The notes: generated by a model not told the origin, from the sequence alone. 64,000 bases of DNA from Pseudomonas sp. MWU15-20650 (GCF_023242475.1 NZ_JALJFG010000023.1:30614-94613); one strand, 5' to 3'. Counted from the first letter of the stretch, positions 43,286 through 52,479 are shown. Made by a program: numbers and translations.

Positions 43286-43836
43286 GAGCAGGTAACTCTC
43301 AAGGTAGAAAGGCAATCCATGTGGGAGGGGGCTTGCTCCCGATTGCGGTCTGTCGGCTAAGCATCTGCTGACTGATACACCGCCATCGGGAGCAAGCCCC
43401 CTCCCACATTTTTGGTTGGGTTTCTACAGTGAGATATTCATGCTCTGGTTTGCGAGTCGGTGCTGCGCTACCTGCAAGCCTGAGAGCAGGTAATTCTCAA
43501 GGTAGAAAGGCAATCCATGTGGGAGGGGGCTTGCTCCCGATTGCGGTCTGTCGGCTAAGCATCTGCTGACTGATACACCGCCATCGGGAGCAAGCCCCTC
43601 CCACATTTTTGGTTCGGTTTCTACAGTGAGATATTCATGCTCTGGTTTGCGAGTCGGTGCTGCGCTACCTGCAAGCCTGAGAGCAGGTAACTCTCAAGGT
43701 AGAAAGGCAATCCATGTGGGAGGGGGCTTGCTCCCGATTGCGGTCTGTCGGCTAAGCATCTGCTGGCTGAACACCGCCATCGGGAGCAAGCCCACATTTC
43801 TGGTTGGGTTTCTACAGTGAGTTATTCATGCTCTGG
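43251..43836. repeat. Triplicated 198-bp tandem repeat spanning the convergent TetR/dehydrogenase ends
   Basis: Three copies, 43251-43448, 43449-43645 and 43646-43836, are nearly identical (198, 197 and 191 bp). Each contains the end of the TetR gene (TTTGCGAGTCGG...), a REP pair and the end of the dehydrogenase gene (...TACAGTGAG, ATGCTCTGG). Minor differences are a 2-bp change in GAGATATTC versus GAGTTATTC and short deletions in the third copy. Confidence 0.95.
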
Positions 43837-44675
43837 AAGTGCGCCAGCATTCGCTGCGTATCCGCCACCTCGCCACTGAACAACTCAAACGCCTTCACGG
43901 CCTGAAACACCGCCATATTCCCGCCGTCCAACGTACGGCAACCCAAAGCGCGGGCGTCGCGCAGCAGTTCGGTTTCCAGGGGGAAATACACGATTTCCGC
44001 GACCCACAGGTCAGCCCGCAATAACCCCGCGGGTACCGGCGTGCCCGGCAGTTTGGCCATGCCCATGGGGGTCGTGTTCACCAAACCATCGGCTTCGGCC
44101 ATGGCGTTTTCCAGGTGGTGGCCGATGCGGGCGCGGCCGGCGCCGAAACGCTGGGTGAGGTTATCCACAAGGTCCCGGGCGCGGGCAATGTCTAGGTCGA
44201 AAACACTCAGTTGTTCCACACCCTCGGCCAGCAGGGCGTGGGCCACCGCAGCACCTGCGCCCCCGGCGCCCATCTGCACCACGCACTGGCGCGGCACATC
44301 ATTGAAGTGGCGGCGAAAGCCCTCGGCAAACCCCAGGCAGTCGGTGTTATGGCCGATGCGCTTGCCGTCCTTGAACACCACCGTGTTGACTGCCCCAATG
44401 CCCCGGGCTTCGTCAGACAGCTCATCGAGTAACGGCAGGATCGCTTGTTTGCACGGGTAGGTAATGTTCAACCCGGTGAAGTGCATGTGTTCGGCGGCTC
44501 GTAGCAGGTCGGGCAGGGCGTTGGTGGTCAGTTGCAGCGGTTCAAGGTCGATCAGGCGATACAGGTAGCGCAAGCCCTGGGCGTCACCTTCCTGTTCATG
44601 CAGGGCGGGGGTGCGGGAAGCCTGGATACCGGCGCCGATCAGGCCGGCGAGAATACGCGGTTTCATCAGGTTCAT
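43812..44675 (-). CDS. Shikimate/quinate 5-dehydrogenase (AroE family)
   Basis: A 287-residue protein starting MNLMKPRILAGLIGAGIQASRTPALHEQEG; an in-frame Met at 44666 is also possible. Substrate loop HFTGLNITYPCKQAI contains the catalytic Lys. The NADP-type Rossmann motif is MGAGGAGAAVAHAL. NTTPMGM and GGNMAVFQAVKAF complete the family. Given the quiC and aroQ neighbours, a catabolic quinate/shikimate role is likelier than biosynthesis. The start overlaps the aroQ stop by 4 bp. The C-terminal end is the source of the tandem repeat. Confidence 0.88.
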   Translation of the reverse strand: MNLMKPRILAGLIGAGIQASRTPALHEQEGDAQGLRYLYRLIDLEPLQLTTNALPDLLRAAEHMHFTGLNITYPCKQAILPLLDELSDEARGIGAVNTVVFKDGKRIGHNTDCLGFAEGFRRHFNDVPRQCVVQMGAGGAGAAVAHALLAEGVEQLSVFDLDIARARDLVDNLTQRFGAGRARIGHHLENAMAEADGLVNTTPMGMAKLPGTPVPAGLLRADLWVAEIVYFPLETELLRDARALGCRTLDGGNMAVFQAVKAFELFSGEVADTQRMLAHFQSMNNSL

Positions 44676-45112
44676 CCCTTCAGCGCGTGGCTGAAATGTT
44701 CCAGGGCCAAGTGGTAGCCATGGCTGCCAAACCCGGCTAGCACGGCCTTGGCGACAGGTGACACAAACGAGTGATGACGAAACGCTTCACGTGCATGCAC
44801 GTTGGATAAATGCACTTCGATCACTGGCACTTCACTGGCGACCAACGCATCACGAATCGCCACCGAGGTGTGGGTCCAGGCGGCCGGGTTAATCACGATA
44901 CCGGCGCAGCGAGCACGGGCGCCGTGAATCCAGTCGAGCAGTTCGCCTTCATGGTTGGTCTGGCGAAACTCGATTTTCAGCCCGAGCTTGTCAGCACTGC
45001 GGCCACACAGGGCGGCGATGTCGGCCAGGGTTTCATGGCCATAAGTGGCAGGCTCGCGGGTGCCGAGCAAGTTGAGGTTGGGGCCGTTGAGCACCAGCAC
45101 GATGGGCGGCAT
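44672..45112 (-). CDS. aroQ: Type II 3-dehydroquinate dehydratase
   Basis: A 146-residue protein with the type II signature: LVLNGPNLNLLGTREPATYG (catalytic Tyr), FRQTNHEGELLDWIHGAR, NPAAWTHTSVAIRDAL and PVIEVHLSNVHAREAFRHHS. It makes 3-dehydroshikimate from 3-dehydroquinate. It is the first gene of a two-gene unit with the dehydrogenase, and both feed quiC. AATAAGAA on the minus strand at 45131-45138 fits a Crc/Hfq site. Confidence 0.95.
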   Translation of the reverse strand: MPPIVLVLNGPNLNLLGTREPATYGHETLADIAALCGRSADKLGLKIEFRQTNHEGELLDWIHGARARCAGIVINPAAWTHTSVAIRDALVASEVPVIEVHLSNVHAREAFRHHSFVSPVAKAVLAGFGSHGYHLALEHFSHALKG

Positions 45113-45130
45113 AAGAGGGGATCTCCACAG

Positions 45131-45138
45131 TTCTTATT
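45131..45138 (-). promoter_or_regulatory. Crc/Hfq CA motif upstream of aroQ
   Basis: The minus strand reads AATAAGAA, an exact AANAANAA match, 19 nt upstream of the aroQ start and next to GTGGAGAT (the ribosome site). Confidence 0.55.
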
Positions 45139-45196
45139 GGTTGTGGAGATAAAATGTACTGAATGGTTAATTCGGTCAATTGATGGCAGGGGATGT

Positions 45197-45211
45197 GTTC
45201 GATTATCGAAC
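45197..45211. promoter_or_regulatory. Palindromic operator upstream of aroQ
   Basis: GTTCGATTATCGAAC is a perfect inverted repeat around one central base. It repeats the site at 40537-40551, with 13 of 15 positions identical. Confidence 0.75.
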
Positions 45212-45269
45212 GCTTAATCGAAAATCGGCAAACCAGCAGCTCCCCCACGGGAGCTGCGTGCCCCTGGGC

Positions 45270-46349
45270 TTATCGCCGAGTCAGCAAGACGCCGGATTCC
45301 ATATGGTGCGTCCACGGGAACTGGTCAAACATTGCACACTGGGTGATACGGTGCGTGTCGTGCAGTTGCGCAATGTTTGCCGCCAGCGTTTCCGGGTTGC
45401 AGGAGATGTACAGGATGTTGTCGAAACGCCGCGTCAGTTCACAGGTGTCCGGGTCCATGCCCGCGCGGGGCGGGTCGACGAACACGCTACCGAACTCGTA
45501 GCTTTTCAGGTCGATGCCATGCAGGCGGCGGAACGGGCGCACTTCATTGAGGGCTTCGGTGAGTTCCTCGGCCGAGAGGCGCACCAGGGTAACGTTACCC
45601 ACCGCGTTTTCATCGAGGTTGCTCAAGGCCGCATTGACAGAGGTCTTGCTGATCTCGGTCGCCAGCACCTTGCGCACGCGAGTGGCCAACGGCAGGGTGA
45701 AGTTGCCATTGCCGCAGTACAGCTCCAGTAAATCGTCCGGGCGATCGCCCAGCGCGTCGTAAGCCCAATTGAGCATCTTCTGGTTCACCGTACCGTTAGG
45801 CTGGGTGAAGGCGCCTTCGGGTTGGCGGTAGCTGAAGGTACGGCCACCGACGTCGAGTTTTTCCACCACATAGTCATGGCCGATGACGTCGCGCTTGCCC
45901 TTGGAGCGGCCGATGATGCTGACGTTCAAGTCGGCGGCCAATTGGTTCGCAGCGGCATGCCAGTGCGCGTCCAGCGGGCGGTGATAGCACAGCGTGATCA
46001 TCGCGTCGCCGGCCAGCGTAGTGAGGAACTCCACCTGAAACAGTTTGTGGCTCAGGGCGGCGCTGGCTTGCCAGGCAGCCTTGAGTTGCGGCATCAACTG
46101 GTTGATGCGCTGGCTGGCAATGGGGAATGCTTCGATCAGGATCGGCGTGCGCTTGTCATCCTGGGAGAACATCGCGTAGTGGCGTTCACCGCCTTCGCGC
46201 CACAGGCGGAACTCCGCGCGCAGGCGGAAGTTCTGCAGGGGCGAATCGAAGACCTGCGGCTCGGGCGCATCGAACGGTGCCAGCAGGTCACGCAAGCGCG
46301 TGACCTTGTCTTGCAGTTGAGCGGTGTAGCTTGCGGCGTCAAAAGTCAT
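45270..46349 (-). CDS. trmA: tRNA (uracil-5-)-methyltransferase
   Basis: A 359-residue protein with SAM-binding motif LYCGNGNFTLPLA, DPPRAGMD and the nucleophile Cys in YISCNPETLAANI. The N-terminal region (MTFDAASYTAQLQDKVTRLRDLLAPF) matches TrmA, which makes m5U54 in tRNA. There are no extra TRAM or Fe-S domains, which separates it from RlmC/RlmD. It overlaps the purine permease gene by 4 bp. Confidence 0.95.
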   Translation of the reverse strand: MTFDAASYTAQLQDKVTRLRDLLAPFDAPEPQVFDSPLQNFRLRAEFRLWREGGERHYAMFSQDDKRTPILIEAFPIASQRINQLMPQLKAAWQASAALSHKLFQVEFLTTLAGDAMITLCYHRPLDAHWHAAANQLAADLNVSIIGRSKGKRDVIGHDYVVEKLDVGGRTFSYRQPEGAFTQPNGTVNQKMLNWAYDALGDRPDDLLELYCGNGNFTLPLATRVRKVLATEISKTSVNAALSNLDENAVGNVTLVRLSAEELTEALNEVRPFRRLHGIDLKSYEFGSVFVDPPRAGMDPDTCELTRRFDNILYISCNPETLAANIAQLHDTHRITQCAMFDQFPWTHHMESGVLLTRR

Positions 46350-47641
46350 GCGTTGAACCAGCCCAGCTTGATCACAAACAGAATCGACAGGATCACCAGT
46401 GCCGGGTTCAGCTCACGGTAGCGGCCCGAAAGCAGCTTGATGGCGGTCCAGGCGATGAAACCGAAGGCGATGCCGTTGGCGATGGAGTAAGTGAAGGGCA
46501 TCGCCAGGGCGGTGATCACCACCGGCGCTGCAACGGTAATGTCGTCCCAGTCGATTTCGGCCAGGCCAGACGTCATCAGCACGGCCACGAACAGCAGGGC
46601 CGGAGCGGTGGCGAAGGCCGGCACGCTGGCGGCCAATGGCGAGAAGAACAGCGCCAGCAGGAACAGGATCGCGACCACGATGGCGGTCAAGCCGGTACGG
46701 CCGCCGGCACTCACACCGGCAGCGGACTCGATGTAGCTGGTGGTGGTCGAGGTGCCCAGCAAGGAGCCGGCCATCGCGGCAGTACTGTCAGCGATCAGCG
46801 CGCGGCCCATTTTCGGCATGTGGCCATCCTTGCCCATCAGGCCGGCGCGCTTGGCGACGCCGATCAGGGTGCCGGAGTTATCGAACAGGTCAACGAAGAG
46901 GAAGGCGAAGATCACGCTGACCAGGCCGATATCCCGCGCACCTTTGATGTCCAGCTGCAAAAAGGTCGGGGCCAGGGAGGGTGGCATCGACGTCACGCCG
47001 CCGAACGGGGTGACGCCCAGCAGGATGGAGACGATGGTCACTGCCAGGATGCCGATCAACACGGCGCCGCGTACCGCCAGGGCTTCCAGCGCGACGATCA
47101 GCATGAAGCCGAGCGTGGCGAGGATGGGCGCGGGTTGTTTCAGGTCGCCCAGGCCCACCAGGGTGGCCGGGTTGGCCACCACGATACCGGCGTTGTGCAG
47201 GGCGATCAGGGCCAGGAACAGGCCGATGCCGGCGGCAATCGCCGAGCGCAGGGGTAGGGGGATGCTGTTGATGATCCACTCACGGATGCGGAAGATCGAC
47301 AGCAGGAAGAACAGCACCGCCGAAATGAACACCGCACCCAGGGCAACCTGCCAGGTATGGCCCATGTGCAGGACCACGGTGTAGGTAAAGAAGGCGTTCA
47401 GGCCCATGCCGGGTGCCAGGGCGATCGGGTAGTTGGCGATCAGGCCCATCACGGTCGAGCCGATGGCGGCGGCCAGGCAGGTCGCGACGAAGACCGCGCC
47501 CTTGTCCATGCCGGTCTCGCCGAGGATGCTCGGGTTCACGAACAGGATGTAGGCCATGGCCAGGAATGTCGTGATCCCCGCGAGTATCTCGGTGCGCACG
47601 TTGGTGTTGTGTGCTTTGAGTTGAAACAGCTTTTCCAGCAT
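46346..47641 (-). CDS. NCS2 family purine permease (AzgA-like)
   Basis: A 431-residue protein with 12-14 helices. It starts MLEKLFQLKAHNTNVRTEILAGITTFLAMAYILFVNPSILGE, with APGMGLNAFFTYTVV and later ESAAGVSAGGRTGLTAIVVAI. This is the AzgA/AdeP branch that takes up adenine, guanine and hypoxanthine. It is coupled to trmA by a 4-bp overlap. No purine riboswitch could be recognised in the upstream stretch. Confidence 0.9.
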   Translation of the reverse strand: MLEKLFQLKAHNTNVRTEILAGITTFLAMAYILFVNPSILGETGMDKGAVFVATCLAAAIGSTVMGLIANYPIALAPGMGLNAFFTYTVVLHMGHTWQVALGAVFISAVLFFLLSIFRIREWIINSIPLPLRSAIAAGIGLFLALIALHNAGIVVANPATLVGLGDLKQPAPILATLGFMLIVALEALAVRGAVLIGILAVTIVSILLGVTPFGGVTSMPPSLAPTFLQLDIKGARDIGLVSVIFAFLFVDLFDNSGTLIGVAKRAGLMGKDGHMPKMGRALIADSTAAMAGSLLGTSTTTSYIESAAGVSAGGRTGLTAIVVAILFLLALFFSPLAASVPAFATAPALLFVAVLMTSGLAEIDWDDITVAAPVVITALAMPFTYSIANGIAFGFIAWTAIKLLSGRYRELNPALVILSILFVIKLGWFNA

Positions 47642-47830
47642 GCCGGCTCCCTGTGACGCTATTTTGCGTCGTTATTTGTTGACCTCTAAGTCAAAGCACA
47701 AACTGCGCCAAGCGCCTGTGGTTTCAGAGAGGATCGGAAAAAGCGGCGCATCATACCAGCAGCCGAAGGCTGTGTGGCGCATGGCCTTAAGGCATACTGC
47801 GCCGACGTTTAATACAGGGTCGTTAACAGC

Positions 47831-48277
47831 ATGAAAAAAGCCAACGCGTGGAGCCTAGCCCTGATCGCCTGTATCAGCCTGTGGTTGGGCTCGGCACCGG
47901 CGTGGGGCGCAGCTGCACCGGCCTTGAGCGAGGTGAGGGTGTTCAAGGTCGAATCGGCGCGTTGCAGTGAAACCATTCCCGAGCGGGCGCAAAGCACCCA
48001 GATGTGCGAGCACCGCGGGCCCACCAAGGTATCGGTGATGGAGGTCGGCCTGGGCAACAACCCGATGGGCCGTTTCGATGGTGCGCAGTTGAATGGGCAA
48101 CGCACGCCGGTGTGCCAGGTCGGCAACATCAGTCAAACCTGTAACGGCGCCGGTACGCTGATGGGCTACATCTATGTGTTCGACCTGAATGTCGAAGCCC
48201 AGGGTTGGTTTGAATTCAGCAATACCTCGATCAACGGCCCGCAAAACACCCTGAAGACGATGCTCAATATCCGCTGA
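47831..48277 (+). CDS. DUF4879 secreted protein
   Basis: A 148-residue protein with a clear signal peptide (MKKANAWSLALIACISLWLGSAPAWG). The mature part has four cysteines (ARCSETIPERAQSTQMCEHRG and PVCQVGNISQTCNG) that could pair, plus a YIYVFDLNVEAQGWFEFSNTS beta segment. It matches DUF4879 (YolA-like) proteins. Likely periplasmic or extracellular; role unknown. Confidence 0.78.
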   Translation: MKKANAWSLALIACISLWLGSAPAWGAAAPALSEVRVFKVESARCSETIPERAQSTQMCEHRGPTKVSVMEVGLGNNPMGRFDGAQLNGQRTPVCQVGNISQTCNGAGTLMGYIYVFDLNVEAQGWFEFSNTSINGPQNTLKTMLNIR

Positions 48278-48278
48278 C

Positions 48279-49517
48279 TCACACCTTGGCCTCGTCCACC
48301 GGCACATGCATGCGGTCGCGGTTGGCCAGGCTCGGGAACAGTTTGATCCATACCCCAGTGACCAGCAGCGTACCGATCCCGCCCATGACCACCGCGGGCA
48401 CGGTGCCGAACCAGTGGGCGGTGATGCCGGACTCGAATTCACCCAATTGATTGGACGCGCCGATAAACAGGCCATTGACCGCACTGACCCTGCCGCGCAT
48501 TTCATCCGGTGTTTCCAGCTGCACGAACGATGCACGGATCACCATGCTGATCATGTCAGCCGCACCCAAGACCACCAGCACCGCCAGGGAAAACCAGAAC
48601 GAGGTCGACAGGCCGAACGCGATGGTCGCCACGCCGAAGACGCCGACGGCAGTGAACATCACGCGGCCCACCTGACGGTCCACCGAGCACCGCGCCAGCC
48701 ACAATGACATCAGCAACGCCCCCACCGCCGGTGCCGAACGCAGCAGGCCCAGGCCCCAGGCGCCGGTCAGCAGGATGTCCTTGGCGAACACTGGCAACAA
48801 CGCGGTCGCGCCGCCCAACAGCACGGCAAACAAGTCCAGGGAGATGGCACCGAGGATGTCCGGGCGGCTACGGATAAAGCGAATGCCGGCCAGCAGTGAA
48901 TCCAGGGTGGCCTTGGCTTTGTTCAGCGGGGTCTGGCGGGCCGGCAGGTTCAGCGTCAGCACGCAGGCGATCAGGTACAGCGCCACGGTCGGGCCGTAAA
49001 CCCACACACTGCCAAACGCGTAGAGCAAACCGCCGAGGGCCGGTGCGACAATGGTTGCCAACTGCTGGGCCGACTGCGACGAGGCCACGGCCCGCGGGAA
49101 CAGCGCGCTGGGCACGATGCTTGGCAGCAGCGCCTGGGTGGTGGGCATTTCAAACGAACGCGCGGCACCCAGCAGGAAGGCCAGGATAAAGATCATCTCG
49201 CGGGTCACATTGCCGGTCAGGCCGCCGATGGCCAGGGCCAAGGCGATCAGCGCTTGTACGGTCTGGCAGATGGCAGCGACCTTGCGCCGCTCATAACGAT
49301 CGGCCACGTGCCCGGTGTGCAGCATGAACAGCACGCGTGGCACGAATTCGACCAGGCCAACCAAACCCAGGTCCAGCACATTGCCGGTCAGTTGGTAGAG
49401 GTTCCAGCCGATGGCCACGGTGAGCATCTGGAAGCCGCTGGCGGTGAAGATCCGCGCCAGCCAGAACGCGATGAAAGGGCGGTGGTGACGTAACAGCAAC
49501 GCGGGTTCACTAGGCAT
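48279..49517 (-). CDS. MFS exporter (EntS-like, DHA3 group)
   Basis: A 412-residue protein with 12 helices, starting MPSEPALLLRHHRPFIAFWLARIFTASGFQMLTVAIGWNLYQLTGN. GHVADRYERRKVAAI is the loop 2-3 motif and RGRVSAVNGLFIGASNQLGEFESG is typical of EntS/MFS_3 exporters. The substrate is unknown (siderophore or drug type). Its promoter region is shared with the divergent cioAB operon. Confidence 0.86.
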   Translation of the reverse strand: MPSEPALLLRHHRPFIAFWLARIFTASGFQMLTVAIGWNLYQLTGNVLDLGLVGLVEFVPRVLFMLHTGHVADRYERRKVAAICQTVQALIALALAIGGLTGNVTREMIFILAFLLGAARSFEMPTTQALLPSIVPSALFPRAVASSQSAQQLATIVAPALGGLLYAFGSVWVYGPTVALYLIACVLTLNLPARQTPLNKAKATLDSLLAGIRFIRSRPDILGAISLDLFAVLLGGATALLPVFAKDILLTGAWGLGLLRSAPAVGALLMSLWLARCSVDRQVGRVMFTAVGVFGVATIAFGLSTSFWFSLAVLVVLGAADMISMVIRASFVQLETPDEMRGRVSAVNGLFIGASNQLGEFESGITAHWFGTVPAVVMGGIGTLLVTGVWIKLFPSLANRDRMHVPVDEAKV

Positions 49518-49679
49518 CTGGAATTCAGGTCGGGACCGGGGGGAACGGCGAGATTAGCATCAAGCCGTAACAAAGAGTTGCCAGGTTTTAACGGGCAAGC
49601 GCCGGGCTGAGGCAAGCTGTCACGCGGCAAAAGACCACACAGTTCATTTTTGAAAATGCGACTACTCTTTCATCAATGC

Positions 49680-49693
49680 TTGATCCAGATCAA
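49680..49693. promoter_or_regulatory. Anr/FNR box upstream of cioA
   Basis: TTGATCCAGATCAA is a perfect TTGAT-N4-ATCAA Anr/FNR site, about 158 nt before the cioA start. It suggests oxygen-responsive control, as known for cio genes in Pseudomonas. Confidence 0.85.
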
Positions 49694-49850
49694 AACCAGC
49701 CCCGGGATTGTTCTGGCGGCCGAAGGGCCAGATTCCCTGCGTGTTTGGTAAAAAAAGAAACGAATTGAAGTTCGCCACACTCCATAACCGTGGGGGCAGT
49801 GGGTGCAGGCTCCCAGCCAGCAGCCGGTATTACCTGACAGAGGAAGACTT

Positions 49851-51290
49851 ATGTTCGGTTTGGAGGCGCTAGATCTCGCCCGAATTCAATTCGCGTTCAC
49901 CATCTCGTTTCACATCCTGTTCCCGGCGATCACCATCGGCCTGGCCAGTTACCTTGCGGTCCTGGAGGGCTTGTGGCTCAAGACCCACAACGATACCTAC
50001 CGTGACCTCTACCATTTCTGGTCGAAAATCTTTGCCGTCAACTTCGGCATGGGTGTGGTCTCCGGCTTGGTCATGGCCTACCAGTTCGGCACCAACTGGA
50101 GCCGCTTCTCGGACTTCGCCGGCGCCGTCACCGGGCCGTTGCTGACGTACGAGGTGCTTACGGCCTTCTTCCTCGAAGCCGGTTTCCTCGGAGTGATGCT
50201 CTTCGGCTGGAACAAGGTGGGGCGCAAGCTGCACTTCTTCGCCACGGTGATGGTGGCCGTGGGTACGCTGATCTCCACGTTCTGGATTCTCTCGTCCAAC
50301 AGCTGGATGCAGACGCCTCAAGGCTTTGAAATCGTCGACGGCCGCGTGATTCCTACCGATTGGCTGGCCGTTGTCTTCAACCCGTCCTTCCCCTACCGCC
50401 TGGCGCATATGGCGACTGCGGCGTTTGTGGCCACCGCGTTCTTCGTCGGCTCTTCGGCGGCCTGGCACTTGCTGCGGGGCAAGGACAACCCGGCGATCCG
50501 CACCATGTTGTCGATGGCGATGTGGATGGCTTTGATCGTCGCGCCTATCCAGGCGGTGATCGGTGACTTCCATGGCCTCAATACGCTCAAGCACCAGCCG
50601 GCGAAAATCGCCGCGATTGAAGGCCATTGGGAAAATATCGGCAACGAGCCAACGCCGCTGATCCTGTTCGGCTGGCCCGACATGAAGGCCGAGAAAACCA
50701 AATACGCCGTCGAGATCCCATATCTGGGCAGCCTGATCCTGACGCACTCCCTGGATAAGCAGGTGCCGGCCCTCAAGGAGTTCCCGCCTGAAGACCGCCC
50801 TAACTCGACCATCGTATTCTGGTCGTTCCGGGTCATGGTTGGCCTGGGTTTCCTGATGATTTTCACCGGCCTGTTCAGCCTCTGGTTGCGCAAGGGCGAC
50901 AAGATGTACACGTCCAAGCCGTTCCTGTACCTGGCGCTTTGGATGGGCCCGTCTGGCCTGATCGCGATTCTTGCCGGTTGGTTTACCACCGAAATCGGCC
51001 GTCAGCCGTGGGTGGTCTATGGGTTGATGCGCACGGCGGATGCTTCGTCCGGGCATAGCCTGGCGCAGATGACCATCACCCTGGTGTTGTTCGTGGTGGT
51101 GTACTTCGCGCTGTTTGGCGCAGGTTTGGGTTACATGATGCGCCTGGTGCGCAAAGGGCCCCAGACCCACGAAGGCAGCGAGCCAACCCACGGTGGCCCT
51201 GGGCAGAAACGTACACCGGCCCGTCCGTTGTCCGCGGCCGATGATGGCCACGATGACGACCACACCCACATCCAGCACAAGGGGAATTGA
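49851..51290 (+). CDS. cioA: Cyanide-insensitive/bd-type quinol oxidase subunit I
   Basis: A 479-residue membrane protein from the ATG at 49851 with GAGGAAG upstream. It starts MFGLEALDLARIQFAFTISFHILFPAITIGLASYLAVLEG with the haem-ligand His region. It carries GLNTLKHQPAKIAAIEGHWEN (Q-loop beginning), PFLYLALWMGPSGLIAILAGWFTTEIGRQPWVVYG, and a histidine/aspartate-rich C-terminal tail. This is the short Q-loop CioA/CydA group. It reduces oxygen to water with quinol as donor, at the inner membrane, and resists cyanide. Confidence 0.93.
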   Translation: MFGLEALDLARIQFAFTISFHILFPAITIGLASYLAVLEGLWLKTHNDTYRDLYHFWSKIFAVNFGMGVVSGLVMAYQFGTNWSRFSDFAGAVTGPLLTYEVLTAFFLEAGFLGVMLFGWNKVGRKLHFFATVMVAVGTLISTFWILSSNSWMQTPQGFEIVDGRVIPTDWLAVVFNPSFPYRLAHMATAAFVATAFFVGSSAAWHLLRGKDNPAIRTMLSMAMWMALIVAPIQAVIGDFHGLNTLKHQPAKIAAIEGHWENIGNEPTPLILFGWPDMKAEKTKYAVEIPYLGSLILTHSLDKQVPALKEFPPEDRPNSTIVFWSFRVMVGLGFLMIFTGLFSLWLRKGDKMYTSKPFLYLALWMGPSGLIAILAGWFTTEIGRQPWVVYGLMRTADASSGHSLAQMTITLVLFVVVYFALFGAGLGYMMRLVRKGPQTHEGSEPTHGGPGQKRTPARPLSAADDGHDDDHTHIQHKGN

Positions 51291-51291
51291 G

Positions 51292-52299
51292 ATGGGTATT
51301 GATCTTCCGCTGATCTGGGCCGTGATCATCATCTTCGGCATCATGATGTACGTGGTCATGGACGGCTTCGACCTGGGTATCGGCATTCTCTTTCCGTTTA
51401 TTCCGGGCAAAGTCGACCGTGATGTGATGATGAACACCGTGGCCCCGGTATGGGACGGTAACGAAACCTGGCTGGTATTGGGGGGCGCGGCGTTGTTCGG
51501 TGCGTTCCCGCTGGCCTATTCGGTGGTGTTGTCGGCGTTGTACCTGCCGCTGATCCTGATGCTGATCGGTTTGATCTTCCGGGGTGTGGCCTTCGAGTTT
51601 CGCTTCAAGGCCAAGGACGATAAGCGTCACCTGTGGGACAAGGCGTTTATCGGCGGCTCCCTTGCGGCGACCTTCTTCCAGGGCGTGGCGCTGGGAGCGT
51701 TTATCGACGGTATCCCGGTGGTCAACCGCCAGTTTGCCGGTGGTTCGCTGGATTGGCTGACGCCCTTCACGATGTTCTGTGGTGTCGCGTTGGTTGTTGC
51801 CTATGCACTGCTCGGTTGCACCTGGTTGATCATGAAGACCGAAGGCAAGTTGCAGGAGCAGATGCATAACCTGGCGCGGCCGTTGGCTTTCGTGGTGTTG
51901 GCGGTGATCGGCATCGTCAGCCTGTGGACGCCGCTGGCGCACCCGGAAATCGCCTCGCGCTGGTTTACCCTGCCGAACCTGTTCTGGTTCCTGCCCGTAC
52001 CGATCCTGGTACTGGTGACCATGTACGGCTTGATCCGCGCCGTGGCCCGCAATGCACACTACACGCCGTTCCTGCTGACCCTGGTGCTGATCTTCCTCGG
52101 CTACAGCGGCCTGGGGATCAGCCTGTGGCCGAACATCATTCCGCCGTCAGTCTCTATCTGGGACGCCGCGGCGCCGCCGCAAAGCCAAGGTTTCATGCTG
52201 GTGGGCACGTTGTTCATCATCCCGTTCATCCTGGGCTACACCTTCTGGAGCTACTACGTGTTCCGCGGCAAGGTCACCCACGAAGACGGCTATCACTAG
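51292..52299 (+). CDS. cioB: Cyanide-insensitive/bd-type quinol oxidase subunit II
   Basis: A 335-residue membrane protein starting MGIDLPLIWAVIIIFGIMMYVVMDGFDLGIGILFPF, typical of CydB. PVWDGNETWLVLGGAALFGAFPLAYS and SLWPNIIPPSVSIWDAAAPPQSQGFMLVGT are family hallmarks. It follows cioA by one base. Works as the second subunit of the bd oxidase. Confidence 0.95.
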   Translation: MGIDLPLIWAVIIIFGIMMYVVMDGFDLGIGILFPFIPGKVDRDVMMNTVAPVWDGNETWLVLGGAALFGAFPLAYSVVLSALYLPLILMLIGLIFRGVAFEFRFKAKDDKRHLWDKAFIGGSLAATFFQGVALGAFIDGIPVVNRQFAGGSLDWLTPFTMFCGVALVVAYALLGCTWLIMKTEGKLQEQMHNLARPLAFVVLAVIGIVSLWTPLAHPEIASRWFTLPNLFWFLPVPILVLVTMYGLIRAVARNAHYTPFLLTLVLIFLGYSGLGISLWPNIIPPSVSIWDAAAPPQSQGFMLVGTLFIIPFILGYTFWSYYVFRGKVTHEDGYH

Positions 52300-52311
52300 G
52301 AGGGGCGTGAC

Positions 52312-52479
52312 ATGTCCGGCAAGCCGTCGTTGCACGAGATTGAACAGGCCGAGAAACAGCCGTTATGGCGGCGCCTGGGGTGGCTGGCGATGATCTGGAC
52401 CGGCAGTGTGCTGGCCCTGTTTATCGTGGCCAGCCTGATGCGCATGTTCATGAGTGCGGCCGGCCTGACCACTCACTGA
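52312..52479 (+). CDS. DUF2474 small membrane protein, probable oxidase accessory subunit
   Basis: A 55-residue protein, MSGKPSLHEIEQAEKQPLWR..., with AGGAGG upstream and a single helix (about residues 24-46, LAMIWTGSVLALFIVASLMRMF). It is 12 bp after cioB. DUF2474 genes regularly follow cioAB and could play the role CydX plays for E. coli bd oxidase. That function is inferred. Confidence 0.85.
   Translation: MSGKPSLHEIEQAEKQPLWRRLGWLAMIWTGSVLALFIVASLMRMFMSAAGLTTH

Noticed and set aside
43286..43811. Tandem array as a CRISPR locus
   Set aside because: Units are about 198 bp with no short repeat/unique spacer pattern and no cas genes; they are duplicated gene ends plus REP elements.
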